The notes beneath the pieces are model-generated. The model saw only the letters and a list, made by a program, of their open reading frames with translations, ran no database searches and was not told the DNA's origin. Position numbers and translations under genes: made by a program. This document shows, piece by piece, positions 33,254-48,200 of a stretch of 64,000 nucleotides of DNA. The first letter of the stretch is position 1. Each line of letters opens with the position of its first letter. The DNA comes from Chamaea fasciata (Eukaryota; Chordata; Aves; Passeriformes; Sylviidae), in contig JARCOQ010000012.1 in the NCBI GenBank assembly GCA_029207755.1, forward strand, positions 15,443,679 through 15,507,678, read 5' to 3'.

Positions 33254-36200
33254 GTGAGTGCTGCTGCCCCCCCCCCCCCCACCTCCAAAGTCTTGGAATC
33301 TGGAGGGGATTTGGGGTTGCAAACACCTTTCCCCCGCCAAATTCCTGCTGAGAACTGTGAGGCCGCAGCTCTGGAATCCTCCAGGCTTGGAAGGTGAACA
33401 CCCAGCAGAGTGTGAGGCTCTAAACCTTGGCCTGTTCATGCTGCAGCTGCATCCTGAGGCGGGTGGATTCTCCTCTCTGCTTTCCTGGAAAGCAGAAGGG
33501 ATGAAACCTGTTGTAAAAAAAAACTGATTTCTTTGCAGTTTGCTTTTCTACCCTCTGACTAGGGGAGAATCTTTGCTCCTAATTGGAAAATATCTTAGCC
33601 CAGCCCAGTGCTGTGTGAAGCTTGTGCATAATTCAGCTCCGTATCCCCAAGGCAAAAAAAATCCATTAGCTCTGGGAGGCAAAAGGAATTAAAAGTTTGA
33701 ATAAGCCTGCTGACTACCTCACCACTTGGTTATCAGTGCCTGCAACTGCCAGGCTGCTGCCATTAGGGAAGGAGGGCAGGGAATGCAGGGATGCCTCCGA
33801 GAGCTGCTGCTGCTCTGGGTGCTCAGATCCTGCAATATCCCAACAGGAATGAAAGCCTTGATGGATGGAGCCAGGGCTTGGCTATATTGGGCAAAGAATC
33901 TGTCCCCTTACAAATATGCTGATTATTTGGAGGGGTGGCCTGAGCAGTCCTCATCCTTTGTGCTGTCCTGCAGGAAGCCTAAAAGCAGCTCCCTGCCCTG
34001 TGGAAGAGCGTTGTGAGAGACACGACCAAATTCCACTGTTCAGATGCTTCTCTTATTTTTAGGTGGCTGGAAATAAGCTTTGCAGTTGCCAGCACTGGGC
34101 TCTGAAGGGCATTGTTGACCCAGAAACCTGATAATTATCCCTTCAGATAATTATCCCTTCAGAGCAGAGTGTTTTGGAAGCTTGATACTCCCACAATTTC
34201 TACTAACATGAAACCTGCTTTCTGTTTATCAGCGATTTCCTGCTCCTACTGATTATCCTTTACAGGTGCTAAAAGCCTGATGTCATCAGTGTCCTAACTG
34301 TGGCAACAGAATTCTGGGAAAATTACCTTTTTGATTGCTGTTTCTGCCAAATCTGCACGTGCAGCAGCAGGTTAATATTTTTGTATGTCCTACTTAAAGT
34401 CATTGTTGGTATTTCTCAGTAACAAGAAAAGGGCTTTGCTGATTTAAAGACAGGATGCTGAAGGTGTTCCTCTTGTGTGCTGCTGGTTTGGTGGGAATTC
34501 TTCTCCTGCTGATCCTAAAGGAAAGATTTTGTACCCAGGCAGGCTTGGCCTTCCTGCCAGGGAATTTGGGGCCTGAATACCTCGGGAGAATCTTTCCTCC
34601 TGCCCTAAGGCCACGCTGTTTGTTTTCTCCTGCAGACCACGGGGCTGGTTGAGAAGTGGGAGTGGAAGAAGGAGGATGTGATCCTGCACGTGCTGCCTCT
34701 GCACCACGTCCACGGGGTGATCAATAAGCTGCTGTGCCCGCTGTGGGTGGGAGCCACGTGCCTCATGTTCCCGGAATTCAGCGCGCAGATGGTGAGCCCG
34801 GGGTGGGGAATCCAGCAGCAGGACCCCGGGCATTGCACTCAGAGCAGCTCTGGGAATGAATTCCTAAAGGATTCCAGCCCCTTTAGCCACTGGCTGTGTG
34901 TGGTTCACAGCAAAGTGCGTTGGTTGGGTGCTCAGCCCGGGGTAAATGTGCTCTTCCAGAGGGTGCAGCGCTGGAAGTGTGATGTTGGAATGGGAATGCT
35001 GCACTGCCAGCCCTGGGCTGGGGTCTGGCTGGGGGTGGGTGGACCCTTCTGTGTGCCCACTGAGAGCATTTCCATCCAGAATTAGGGTTGTGGGGTTTTT
35101 TTTAGTGCCAGGAAAGGTGGAAGTACTGGAATTTCTCATGTGTGTTAGTGGTGTGCTGCTTGCTGAATTTTTGAGTGACTTGCATTTCCCAGAATCCCGA
35201 AAACACTGAGGCTGGAAAAGACCTCCAAGGTCACCAAGTCAACCGTGTGATCAATCCCCACTTTGTCACCCAGCCCAGAGCACTGAGTGCCATGTCCAGT
35301 CATTCCTTGGACATCTCCAGGGATAAGGGCTCCACCACCTCCCTGGGCAGCCCCTTCCAAATTTTCCCCTTCCAGTCCTACATCCTTAGTGTTTTGTGTT
35401 GCATTACATGACAGACCAAAGCCTCTTGAGTTTTTTGCAGCCCAGGCAAGGGAAATCCTGGTTTTCCTCACTTACGTGGAAAGATGGCTCCTCCTCTGTG
35501 GAGAAACAAGAGTTAACAGAGCTGTCGGGTTGGACTCAGCGATGTGAGAGAGAGTTTGCAGATCCAGACCTTCTTGCAGCTTTTAGGAAAAGTGGCAGGA
35601 GGGGAACCCTACTGGAATGATGCTCTTATAATGTTGTTTTCCATCTGAGCCAGGAAACACCAGTGCCAGTGTTCTGCTTCTCCTTTGTTCCCTGTGGCAG
35701 TGGCACACCATGGAAAGAGGGGAAGGAAAGGGACAGGCAGCAGTGAAGGTGGAACAGGTTCTACATTTCCCAGCCCCTGGGATGCAGCACCATCCCTCCA
35801 CATCTCCCAGTGTCCTGGGTGGTGTTGCAGTGTCACTCTTAAGGGACAGTTGGGTTTTCAGGTGCAGGAAGGAAACAGAAGTGTGTTGTCGCTGCAGAAT
35901 TCCCTGGGAAATTCAAAGGAGCTTGTGCTGAGTAACTGCCCGGGCTGCTCTCCCTGTCTGTGTTTCTCCACGTGCTGGGAAGGCTTGTCCCATGGAAAGG
36001 ACAAAGTGCACAGGTGTGGGGTACACCTGGATGCCTCTGGCTGTGCTGCTGCCAGGTGAGGGGGGGCCCAGCTCCCCCCGGAGTGATTGCAGGGCCAGCC
36101 GATCCTTCATGGCTCATTTCTGCTTCTCAGAGCAGCGGCCACAGAAAATGCACACTTCCTTTTTCTGTCAGGATGGCTGTGACACCTGAGCACTGATCCT

Positions 36201-39200
36201 TTTTTGGGGGGGGGACAGCCCCGAAATCCCAGCGGGGCAGCTCTGCGCTTTCAGAGTAAATTGGTGGGATGCTGCGGTAGAGGGCAGGGAGGTCCCTGGT
36301 TGCCTTAGCCTGTGCTTTCACCCCAGTGATTGCTGCCACATTGTCCTCCCCGGCTTTAGGGTGACCCCAGAGGCTCGGGGTGCAGCGGGGCTGGGCTGGA
36401 GCAGGCGGGAGGTGGCGGTGAGAGGCTGGAGCGGAGCCTCTGGAGGGCGCGGTGCTCCGCATCCTGTGCCGCCGGTGATTGATGCTCCCTCGCGTTTTTC
36501 CTCTGCTCTCTCCCGACATCTGCAAATCGATGAGCTGACGTTGAGGGATGGGGTCGGGATCGGGGGAGCGGGACCCCCTCCTCCCGCCTGCTCTGATCAA
36601 AGCTGTCCCCAGATGTGACACCGGGGACACGCGGGGACAGCGCCGGGGGCGGCCGCTTGACCCTGGAGCTGAACTTGGGCAGGGAGAGCGGCTGGCGAGG
36701 GCAGCAGGCGCCGGGTGGGGCTCTCAGGTGCACGGGGGGCTCTGAAGGACGGCGTTCGCTCCTCTGGTTTCTTGCTTTCCCGTTATTTTTCCGAGGGCCT
36801 CCCCTGGGAGCTGCGAGTGGTTTGATCGACACTCCAAAGCGAGCACGGGAGGGTAAATAAGGCTTTCTCGTGGACTTTATTGCAAGCTGCCTTTCAGTTC
36901 CACTCTATTTTCACCAGCTGTTTACAAAGTGCCCTTTGCTACTGAAATCAGCTTGCAGCAAAGCAGCAGTGGAGGATTTTGCCAAAGGAGCCCGAGTTTT
37001 GTCGTGTGCTTTTTTTCCTTGGCTGCACCTTGAGAAAGCAGCCAATTATAGTGTGATATAAAGAAACTCGACTGGCAGCTAAAACACTTGACAGGCTGAT
37101 CAAAACAAGGCGAGGAACTTACTCTCAACCTGCTGCAGACATATTTAGCCTTGAGTGATACTGGCAAAGGTTCAAGAGAAACCGCAGCAGCACGCCCGAT
37201 GTGTGTTTGGTTTCTAATCACTAACACTTCATTATACAAAATAAATACTTTATTATTACAGTGTTTATTAAATTACATAATTTGCGGCGTGCCTTATAGT
37301 CGTGGATACAGATGGCAGTCTGGTTTTGGTGGTGGGAATAATGCTCTTTTTTTTTTTTTTTTTTGGTTTCCCTGAGAAGACATTCCCAGCCCCAGACCAC
37401 GGCTCGCTTGTCGTTCCCTGCTGTGCAGGGGTAGGAGGTGGCAGCTTTCAGACCTTTGCGTCTGTTTTTGGGAGCTGTCCAAGGAAAGGTTAGAAATCAG
37501 GACTGTGGAGTAGCCCCGGTGTCCTGACCAACATCCTTCCTCTCACTAAAACAGCATCTGATGTCCGTGGCTACTGCTGAGGCCACGAGGACTCATTAAA
37601 GTGTGCTGAGGTGCCTCAAGCGTGAAAGTTGCTCCATAAAATCAGATTCTCTTTATTAAATGAGGACATCCATTACTCTGCACTAGCTACTGTACATGTT
37701 ATAATTCACTTTATAGCACCATCTGTTAAGACTGTCTTGCTTAAGCTTTTCGTAGCATTTTTTTTATTGCAAGTTATTAAAAAATATGGCTGCATCTATT
37801 AATCATTTATTAATAAAGGGTTTATAAATGGACCCTTAGTTTCCAGAATTAGTTGAATCATACGTGATGTACTGAGTCCTCTGGTGCTTGTGCTCCTTGG
37901 GGTGCAGTGTCTTCAGAGGGAGCCCATGGGAGCAGCATCCAGTGCTCCTGTCTGTGCTGCTGGGATTGGGAATGGCAGGGATGGCTGTGGCGGGAGACTT
38001 TTCAGCACAGGTGGGTGTGGAGCAGGCAGGAGAAGAGCAGTGAGCCTGAGGGGTGTTCTGCCAGCAGCTGCGTGGGGCATGGCTGGCTGTGATGTTCCTG
38101 GTTTATTGTTTTATTGGTTTTCAAGGGTGAGAAGTGGGAGGGCAGCAACCTCCTCTGGAGCCAGAGCAAGCTGCAGCCTCAGCATCCCTGCACAATCCTC
38201 CCTCCATAACCTGCTCCCAAGCTGAGTTTACTCGTCCAGCTGCTCTGTTCCTGTTTGCATTTCTCAGCTGCTGCTGACCTGTTTCAGGTGCTGGGGTAGG
38301 AATTTCTTGTCCAGGAGCAGGGATTGTAAAGGTGCTGTGTTTGTACAAATTTTGTGCACTGCGGTGACCAGAGGAGAAGAGGTGAATGTCTCTGTTAAGG
38401 AAGGAGAGCAGGGTGAGCCTCCTCCTCCTGGCCAGGTGCTCTTGGAAGGCTCTGGGAATCAGGGCTTACACCAAGCACCCTCTGGAGCATCCATTCCCAG
38501 TGACTCCCTCCCTCCATCTCCCTCCCTGCATCACTTCAGGCACAGCCTGTGGTGTGACTGTTTCTCTGTGGAAATGTCAGTGAGTCTGGAGAGACAGACC
38601 TGGGGCAGCTGAGTGTCACCTGTGCTTGCTGTGACAGTCACACTCCGATGTCCCCATTCCAGTCCAGGCCCTCCTTGGACCAGGACCATTTTGGAGCAAA
38701 TTGTGAGGTCAGTGTCTGGTTAACAGGATCCTCTGCTGTGGTTTTTGGACAAAGAGGATGCATTTTGGGCTTGAAGGACAGGAAGAGCTTGTCTTTGCCT
38801 TGGACACTCCTGATCTTGCCTTGAGGGGAAGATGTTCTAATGGCAAAAGGTTCCCTGTCAGCTCTCTGCATTGATAAACATGAGAGCAGATCCTGGGAGG
38901 TCTTCCAGCCTCTTGTGCAGAGTGGGAAATAAGAGTGCTGAAAAACCTGAAGGAAGAAACTTGCTCTGCTGAGTGATGGGAGAAGCTGATGGAAATCTCC
39001 ACTCCGGGTGACCCAGTTGTGGCGTGTGCTGCCCGCTCGGCTCTGCTGGGCAGGTTTGAGCTGTGATGTGCTGCCTGTGCAGTGACAGCCCTGGCTGTGC
39101 CCTGCAACCCCTTCCATGATAAATATGCCAAGATGCAGATTTCCTGCCCTGCAGTTCCAGGAGCTGCTGTTTCAGTGCCAGCCTCGCTGTGTGTCTGACT

Positions 39201-42200
39201 TAAGGTGCTCCGAGGATCAAGCCCTCTAAAAACCATGCCCTGTTTTACAATGTCACACTCAAAGCCATCAAAATCATCTTGTTTGGACTCTTCTTTCTAA
39301 GGAGATAGGAATGCTGTGTGCCCAAAGGTGATGTGTGATACGGGACAAGCTTTCCCTGATGTTCTGTCCCCCGTGGCACCTTTTCCCCATGGTAGGAGGG
39401 AGCTGCAGACCTGGCACAGGATGAGTGGGAGGTGCTGCTCTGGGGTGCTGCTGCATCGTGTGCTCACAGCCCTGAATTCCTGAAGGCCAGGAAAGCCAGT
39501 GCTGTATCTGGGAGCAAACTTTGTCCTTGTCACTGGTGTTCTCTGCGCGAGGCAGACTGGGCTGGGTGCTGGGGCTGTCTACCTTGGCTGGGCTGCACAG
39601 GGAGATCCAGGGCTCAGCAGTCGCTGTTGCCTGCGGGAAGGAGAAGCGTGCACTGCACTGAGCCTCTCCCCTGGATCTGTCACTTCTGCAAACATCACTC
39701 TGGGCAGCTCTTTTGGTTTATTTTTAAAAGAAAAGCAAATCCAAGCAGAGGAGCCTGTGCTCCAATATCCAGGCACGCTGGGGATCACGGCCCCCATCCA
39801 GTTTCAGCTGGAGAGAGGCTGAAAGTCTTTTCATCTGTTAATGGGAGGCTTCAGAGGAGTAATTTTATTTCAGACTCAAAGAGGAGTCGGTGGAGGGAGG
39901 AGCAGGTCACTAGTGAATGGATTATGTTTGATCACTTCTCACAGACCTGGCTTTAAAAAGTTAGAGGTTTTATTTCCCATCTCCCCTGATCTGCCGTCTG
40001 TCCTCAGCATCTGTTCCCAAGTAATGGCTTTTGATGTGTGTGGGGAAATATAAAAAATGGAACCAGAGCCTGTCATATTTACTTATATTTCCAGGTCCCA
40101 GGGAAAGCACTTGCTCCTTTCAGTATGCCTCCAGCATAGGAAGGGTTTAAAAGCTTCAGCCTGGAATGCAGAGGGGCCATCAGACTGTGCTGATGAATAA
40201 ATGATTAAAACCAGAGTCGCACAGAGCGCAAACAGTTTGGGGTTATAACAAACATGAGACGGAGCCACCAAGGGCCTGATTTCTCTTTGAAGAGAAGAAT
40301 GTTTCTCTCTCTTTGCATATTGGTTGTGAAGTGTTGGAGGCTCAGTACCTGGGAGAGAGCAGAGCTCCCCTTGGTGCTCTCCTGTCTCATGTGCCCATCT
40401 GCTTTTTTGGGATTATTTGGTGTTGGCTGTATGTGCATGGTCCTGAAATCCCTTCACTGCTGCTGTTGAGTTACAGGAGCTTCCCCCCCACTTGTGTTTG
40501 GCACAGGATCTCACCAAAGAAGCAGCTGCTTTGGCCACAGCCCTGTTGCTCCCACAGACATTCCAAAAATCACCGGCATCCCTTTTCCTCGATGGTGCTT
40601 CCCACATGGCAGCAGTCAGTGCTAAACACAGACCCGTCTCCCCAAGCAAGAGAGAAGTAAAGGGCTGAGTTAACCTTGCATTAGAGGCATTGTTATTTTT
40701 GAAAAGGTTTGAAAAGATTCAATTACAACTGAAAATGGCACAATAATTTTATAGAAGAGAGGAGCTGTTGTGTCTGTCAATAGAGGCTGCACCGCGGGCT
40801 GGCTGTGATCCGTTTGTGGGCTGATGGAAAAATCCATGCTGATATTTGCTTCCTTTACAGCTTGTCATTCTTCTGGCTGGTTCTAGGAATCTTCTATCAG
40901 CCAATATCTTACAGGGTTTAGCACATAACTGGGTTTGCCACCATTTCTTCTGTTGCATGAGAAGATGCCCAGGTGTTGGACTTGGACTCTGGCTGGTTCA
41001 TGGCGTTGCACCTCTCTAAAGGGAAAAGTTATTCCCTTTTCTCCTCTGTGCTCACATCTCTTCCTTCAGATGATCTTAGCAGGTCTGGAGGCTGGTTGGG
41101 AAGGTTGCTGTATGGACTGACCACCCCTTGGAGCAGCTTGTATGTTCCTCCATCCTCATTCACCATCTGCGTGCTGGGAAAAATACGTGGGAAAAATCTC
41201 CCAGCTGTGCCTTGCTGTGCTTGTTTTGTACCCACTGGTGTCATTTTCTCCTTTTTTTTTTTTTTCCTTTAATGATGGCAAAATCCCACTGGCCAGATCA
41301 TGATATGCTTTTGAGCAGTGGGAGGGGAGGAAAATCAGGAATGTCATGCTGACAGGAAGGCTCTTGGGAACATTAGGTCTCCCACTTCTCTGCTGGCACA
41401 GGCAGCCCTGACCCGAAGCATTTGCTGCCATTATTGCTGGTGGGAAGCTGTTCCCACTCTTGCTTCCTTGCAGTGAGAAACTTTTTGTTTCTGGCCCTTG
41501 GTTATCTTAAAAGGAATCTTGATCCATCTCCTGAGCATATTCCATTGGAAAGCTGCTGCTTCCCTTCTTTGCAGAGCCTGGCAGCCCTGGCACATGGTGC
41601 CATGTTTGCTTCCCAAATCCATGGCTTTTTAAAAGCACTTGGAGGTATCAGGTGAGCAAAACAGAACGGAACATTGGGCTGCCAGTACCCTGTGCCCAGG
41701 GAATTAACGTGGTGACAGTGACAGTGGGATAACCCAGGGGAGATGGATTGTGCCGCTCCAAGCCTGAGGATGCCAGGTGCTGCAAGGACAAAGCTTTGCA
41801 CGGGGTTGATTGATTAGTCCCAGGTAACGAGGCTTTCCCACATCCTTCTCTCAAAGCGTGGAGTTGCAGTTAGGAGCCAGGAATAGCTGTTCCAGCTGGC
41901 TGGGCAGTGCCAAGCCCTCTGGCCAGCCTGGGCCCTGTGGAGAGCTGGGAGCTGCCAGCTTTGTACCACAGCTTAGTCCTGCTAAAACACATGGGAAGGA
42001 TCCAGATTTGGCTGAGCAGGAGCAGAGCAGGTGGAGAGGTTTGGCTGTCAGCAGATCACCCCAGCAGCTGGTGGCACAAATCCAAAGGCAGCTGCTTATC
42101 CTCAGGAAGGGGCTGTTGCTGGGTGAGCTGGACTGACACGGAAAAAAAACTGCTCCCGTGGCTGCAGGGCAGGAGGGAGGATTTTATCTAAGGCAGGAGT

Positions 42201-45200
42201 TGAGCTGGCACGTGGGGACAGGGGACTCTGGGGTGCAAGACAGACTTGCTCTGTTTCGGTGGGATTGGGGTTTTTCAGATCCAAAGTCATGTGACAAAAA
42301 CTCTGCTGCATGGCCAGACTGGAAGTCTGCCTGCGCTCCCACAGCTGCTGGGGACTTGGGAAGGCAAAACAAAATCACAGAGCAAGGATTGAACAACCCC
42401 CGAGCATCTGTTTCCCTTCAATCCCTCGGCACAGTCCTGATCCCTGCTTGCCATCACACATCCTTCCCTGCCCGCAGCAATGGCTCTTAGGAGCACCAGG
42501 CTGAGGAGACCAGATCCATTCAGCCCTGGCTTTGGACAGAGTCTTCTCCACCCTGCTGCCTGGAGTGGGGAAGATATTGGGGGAAAAGGGGCTGGGAGGA
42601 GCACGGGGGGGGTAGACCCTTCTAAATGCAATGTTACCTAATCTGGCTGGTTGGGATCTTGCTGGTAGGTGGATTTCTGCAGGGAGTGAAATGTTCCCTC
42701 CTCTGGACATATGACCCATCAGTGCAGGGAGTCACATTCCAGTTCTGCTTTCCTTTCCCAGGGGATCCTGCTCATGCCCTACCTCCCAGGGTGTCCGGTG
42801 GGTTTGCACCTTGTGCATTCACCTCTCCCCACCGAGGGCCATCCCTGGGCTGGGAGGCAGCGTGAGCTCCCTCCTGTTGGGTGGGCCGGTGCCTCAGTGG
42901 ACGTCTCCTGCCCTGGTAACAACAACCACCCTGTGCTGGGAGGGTTTTTTTTAGGAGCTGATTGTTCTGGAGCAGCGGAGTGCGAGATGCGGGGGGAGGC
43001 GGCGCCGGCGCAGCCAAGGAGAAAGGGATGAAACGGAGCCCGAGCGAGCAGAACGCGGGGAAGGGGCAGAGTGACAGCATGAAGGAGAATCCCTGGCTCA
43101 CCTTCAATCAATCCCTGCCTTGCCTCGCTCGTGTGCAGCTGAGCGTGCGCGGGGAGCGCCGAGGCAGCACTGGGTGTCAGGAGCTGTTAGGGAATACATT
43201 TGTCACCGGCGGGGCCGGGGCTGGAGCACCGGGACAGGCGCCGTCAGCGGGGCTCTGATTTATTCATGGCTTTGGATAGCTCCTGCCTTGGGAAGAGCTC
43301 ACCTGGCAGGGAGAGCGGTGAGGTGTGGGAGGAATGGCCTCGGGTGTGACATTTTTGGCTCTGACCCGCGTGTCCCAGGGGTGGTGTTGTCCATATCACA
43401 GCAGAGCTGGCTGCTGGAATTTGTCGCCCTTCATAGTTCCCAAGTTTCTTCTTGCAGCTGAAGAATATTATTCCCACAGGGAGTGGTTGGGGTATTGGCC
43501 TTCCTGAAAAGCCACTGTCTCCTGCTGCCACTGTTTTACCTGTGGGTTCTGATGGCTCCTCTGAACTTCCCAGGGACACAGCTCTCTGCACCTCACCATG
43601 TTCATGAAATCTCATTCCCAGTACTTGATCTCCCTCTTCCCAGCTTTGCCTCAGAGACTGAAGTCCAGGGCTCCAAACTGTCTATTGTGTATGAGGTGTG
43701 GGCTGTGTCTTTCCTAAGAAGAGCTCCCATGCTTTGGAAAACTGGTGGCTTTGTGCAGCATTTGAAGAGCTGTGCATGATAGGGGAGTGAACTAATTCTG
43801 CCACAAGCTTCCATCTTCGTGAGCGAACTCTTGGCTGCAACATGACAGGACTCAAAAACGCCATTTCCATCATCTCATGAGTGATGGTGGGTGGGGGATC
43901 CACTGGTGGGATGAGAGATGAACATTGTGCCTCAGGAAATAAGGCCGTGATGAAAGCTGGGGCCTTGTTTTGGACAGGGATGAGGGGCACACAACAGCTT
44001 CCAGCTGTACGTCCAAGAAATCTTCGATAGCAAAGGTGGACTTTCACCCATGTGTGTTCCCTTCCTTCCTAGGTGTGGAAGAAGCTCCTGAGCTCTGAAG
44101 CCCCCCGTGTCAGTGTGTTCATGGCAGTGCCCACCATCTATGCCAAGCTGATGGAATATTATGACGAGCATTTCACCCAGCCCCAAGTGCAGGATTTCGT
44201 GCGTGCCTTTTGCCAGGAGAACATCAGGTGGGTGAGCTGTGGGCAGGGGCTGCTGCTGGCTCACTGGATGCTCCAGGTTTTCCTTTCAGCATCAGCTCTT
44301 TCAGTGCTGGCTGTTGTGCTTTGGTGTCTCTTTGACAGGAACGAGGGTGACATTATTTAATTATGAGCCACTCTTGCATGGGAAAGCCAGAAGGGGCTCG
44401 TTGTGTGTCACCCTGTGTAACACATGGCTGAGGGCTTTGTCCTGCAGCCCAGGCTTGTACTCCAGGATCTCTTTTAAGAGGCTGTCCTGGTTAACTTAAT
44501 ATCATGCTGAGAATGTAAGGGACATCTTTGGTACTGGTTGAAAGGATTTTGGGCCTGCAGGTTTTGCATAGAACTTTTTGTGCCCCTTTATCAGGCCACA
44601 AATTCCCTGGAGCAAAGGTGCTGTTGGATTCTCCCTGACCTGTGCTTTCCCTGTGCAGGTTAATGGTGTCAGGCTCAGCAGCCCTGCCTGTGCCTGTCCT
44701 GGAGAAGTGGAAGAGCATCACGGGGCACACCTTGCTGGAGAGGTACGGGATGACTGAGATTGGCATGGCGCTTTCTAACCCTTTGCATGGAGTCCGTGTC
44801 CCAGGTAGGAGTCCCCAGAGGGTGCCCCAGTTTGGAGGCGTTTACTGGGAACTGTTCTGGGGTGTTCTCTGCACATGAGTGAGGAGAGGCCATGGTAGGA
44901 ACGAGGATGCTGGGATTTGGCACTGAGAAGCCAGGACGTGGATATGTGGGATGTGGCTGCTGGGTTTCCCAGGGATCAAACTGTGTGTGCAGAGCTGGCA
45001 GTGGTGCCCACTGGCCTGACCAGGCTGATGCTTTCTTACTTCCAAAATCTTAGTGAATTGAAGGAGTGTTTCTTCAGCTCCTGCTGCCTGGAGTTGCATT
45101 TCTGGGTGGTGTCACACAGGATTCTCCACGCAGCAGTGCTTGTCCAACCCATCAGCGCTGAACACTTAAAATAGGACGTCTGCTCACTCTTATTTTAGTG

Positions 45201-48200
45201 CCTATTTCTTGCCTCTTCAGGAATTCAAAGTTGTCACACCTCGCTGTTTGCTCTGGGCCTGTTCTCTCCTTGTCTTCCCCCCCTTCTCTGAGCTACACTT
45301 TGTGATTCCTCTCCATGGCTGTACTTTCTGGAACCTAGAAATAAATCGATCTGAGACATTGCAAATATAAAATGCCCCCACTCTCCCCGTGGTTGGAGCG
45401 TGGCCATCTGTGTGCCCACCCTGTGCCACCTGCCTCCCCACAGGCTGTCTGTGCAGGCATGGCACCATATGCAGCCTCCTGGGGAACTGGTGTTACCCCA
45501 GGGGGGGTCCTGGGTGTCACAGCTTCCCACAGCACCCCAATCCCATGGGATGCAGGAGCTGGGTCCCGCAGGGGTCGCACAGGGAGTGGAGAAGCCAAAA
45601 CTCCCCCTCGTTGACTCCTCAGCCTTAGAACAGCTTGAAATACAAACTCTGTTTTACTTTTGCAGGGTAACTGTCATTCCCTCACCCCACTTCAGCCAGT
45701 TTTATCTTCCTCCAGCAGCCTCATCCCTGCAGGCAGGAGAGGGAAGCAGGCAGGAAAAACAAGACTCCCATCTGCAGGAGCTCGAGCTGTGTGTGAGCCC
45801 CACAGCCCAGGGTGACAGGGAAGGGATAATTTCACTGTCCCTGTGGCCTGCTTATATTTGCTTTTTATTGATTTTCATGAGGGAAAATGAGAGGAGACTC
45901 CAGAAATTCCTCAGGGGACTAAAAGAGAAAAGGAATAAGACTGAAAGTAGCAGGGCAGCTCCTGCCCCAGAGCTGGTGGCCATGTGCCTGAGGCATCATC
46001 CCTATGGATCCTGGGGTCTGCAGGGGACCTGGGGACAAAACCTCTTGTGCAGCCAAAGCAGAGGGGCTGGGAACTGTCACTCCAGCCCCATGCAGGGGCT
46101 CCTGCAGCCCTGAGAGGGGAGAGAAGTGTCTCATGAAGGTGGGGATCAGCAAGAAACCATACAGAAAGGAGGCTATAATTGAATAGGCTTGATTAATTTA
46201 TTTCAGGAAGTGTCAGCTGGGAAGCAGATGGGTGAAGCTGAGGCATAATTTACTGGAGCTGTGAAAAAGCTTTTGATCCAGTGCCCTGTTAGAGGCTCTG
46301 GGTAGGAGGTCACCAGGTACCACAGAGATCCCAGAGTCAGCTGATGGTGGGGTGGGAACAGGAGACATCCAGCAGAGGATTTCTCCTGGAGTGGGAGCAG
46401 CACTGGTCTTTCACTACTGCTTTGACCTGTTGGAGTGAGCCCAGGGGAGGCACCAGGATGATCAGAGGGATGGAGCACCTCTGCTGAGAGAATTGGGATT
46501 GTTCAGCCTGGAGAGGAGAAGCTTTGGGGTGACCTAATCGTGGCCTTCCAGTTCCTGAAAGGGCCTGCAAGGAAGATGGAGTGGGACTTTGGACAAGGGA
46601 CTTTAGAGTGACAGGAGAAGGGGGAATGGCTTCATAATTAACTTCTGGTCTAGATTAGATATTAGTAAGAAATTGTTGGCTGTGAGAGTGGTGAGGCCCT
46701 GGCACAGGGTGCCCAGAGAGGCTGTGGCAGCCCGTGGATCCCTGGAAGTGTCCAAGGCCAGGCTGAATGGGGCTTGGAGCAGCCTGGGATAGTGGAAGGT
46801 GTCCCTGCCCATGGCAGGGGGGAATGGAATGAGCTTTAAGGTCCCTTCCAAACCATTCTGTGATTCATGAGCCTCTGAGGGGAGATCCTGGGGCATCCCT
46901 TGCCCTCATCCAGGTGCTTGGTGTGGCAGGAGAAAGGTCGAGTCCCTGAACCCTGCCCATCCTGCCTGTGTCACCAGCAGTGTGTCCCCACTCTCCACCC
47001 ACAGCACAAGTCTGAAGGGGCAGGGATGGAGGTGTGGGAGCTTTAATTTCCAGAAGCAGCAAAGATGAAAGATTTGAAAGATAAATGTTTGCTTGTATAT
47101 GGTTAAAACCCTGCTTAAAATGCCTCTGTTTTCACCAGCTCTCATTCTAATCCCCCCTGGTGCTGTTACTGTGAAGGGAGATGAATAATTCATGGCCGGA
47201 GAATGCCTCACTGGGCCTAATCACCACTTTAATTGGAGGTTTAGATCAGAGGCAGCTAATAGCTGCTACAGCGGGGACTCCGTGTATTGTTGACAGTGAG
47301 ATCCTTGAGTGCCTTATCGTTGGCCTGTTCCAATCCTCCCGGGACACCGCGGCACAGAACAGCACCGAGCTACCCAGATACCGAAGGACACAGAGCACGG
47401 GGCCAATTAAATTTATCTGGGAAGAGCTGACAACTTTTTTTAAACAGAGGAGAACGGGTGAAAGCAGAACGGTGTCACCCCCTCCCGCCCGCGGCCCCGG
47501 CGACACCGCGGGCGAGGTGCCAGCATTGCTTAACATCCAGGAGTCTGCAAATTGGAGGGATGCAGAGGGGAAGAAGCATGGATTTCTCCCCGGTTGCCCC
47601 TCAGGATTAAGGCTGGGGACAAAAGGAAGCCAGTGCAGAGCGTTGAGCCCTTCTGATCACCCCAGTTGTGGCTTGATGAAGGCAGGACCTCCGAGGCTGT
47701 TCCTTTGGGAATGGGCTCAAATTTCTGCTGCCCTGTTGGAGTTGGCACAGGGTGTATTTTGACACGGTGGATGGGCCTGGGAAGCTCTAGTCATTGTTTT
47801 TGCACAAATTCTATTAATCCTGACAGGTTTGTGGAGCTCAAATCAATGGTAGGAGCTTTTACAGATGTTGATTTTGAAGTTTGTCACTTTTCCTAAATAC
47901 CAGAAAAGCTTCTCCAGACAGAAACATAAGGAAGCAGCTCTCCACCAGGGACCTGTTTTACATGCTGGTTTTATTTTAGCCAAGTAGGAGAGGAATTGGT
48001 GGGGCTGTGTTAGTAACTGTGATCTGAAACACTGTGTGGGGAACACGTCACCTCCTCTGTGCCTTCACATGTCCCAGCGCTGTGCTGATCTTTGGTGTCT
48101 CGTTCCCAAGGGCTGGGACCAGCAGTGGGCACTGATCCTGGAGTCCTGCTGCCCATGAATCACTGCCCATTTCCATGTTGAGGTCAGCAGCTTGCATCCA

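Larger units (their letters stand above)
34792..44072 (+). other. ACSF3: ACSF3 intron 3 (9.3 kb)
   Basis: Contents from left to right: antisense CR1 fragment (35190-35383); a CpG-rich block then AT-rich islands (36360-37880); long unique sequence from 37.9 to 42.9 kb in which I recognise no exon, repeat family or RNA gene apart from a poly-T near 41257; and a CpG-rich block at 42950-43290. It ends at TTCCTTCCTAG. The two CG-rich blocks stand out and could hold alternative promoters or enhancers. Confidence 0.85.

Noticed and set aside
44228..44360. Extension of exon 4 past 44227 using the GTGAGC donor at 44232 or reading on
   Set aside because: Only the 44228 donor keeps phase with exon 5 and yields the conserved Arg-Leu-Met-Val junction.
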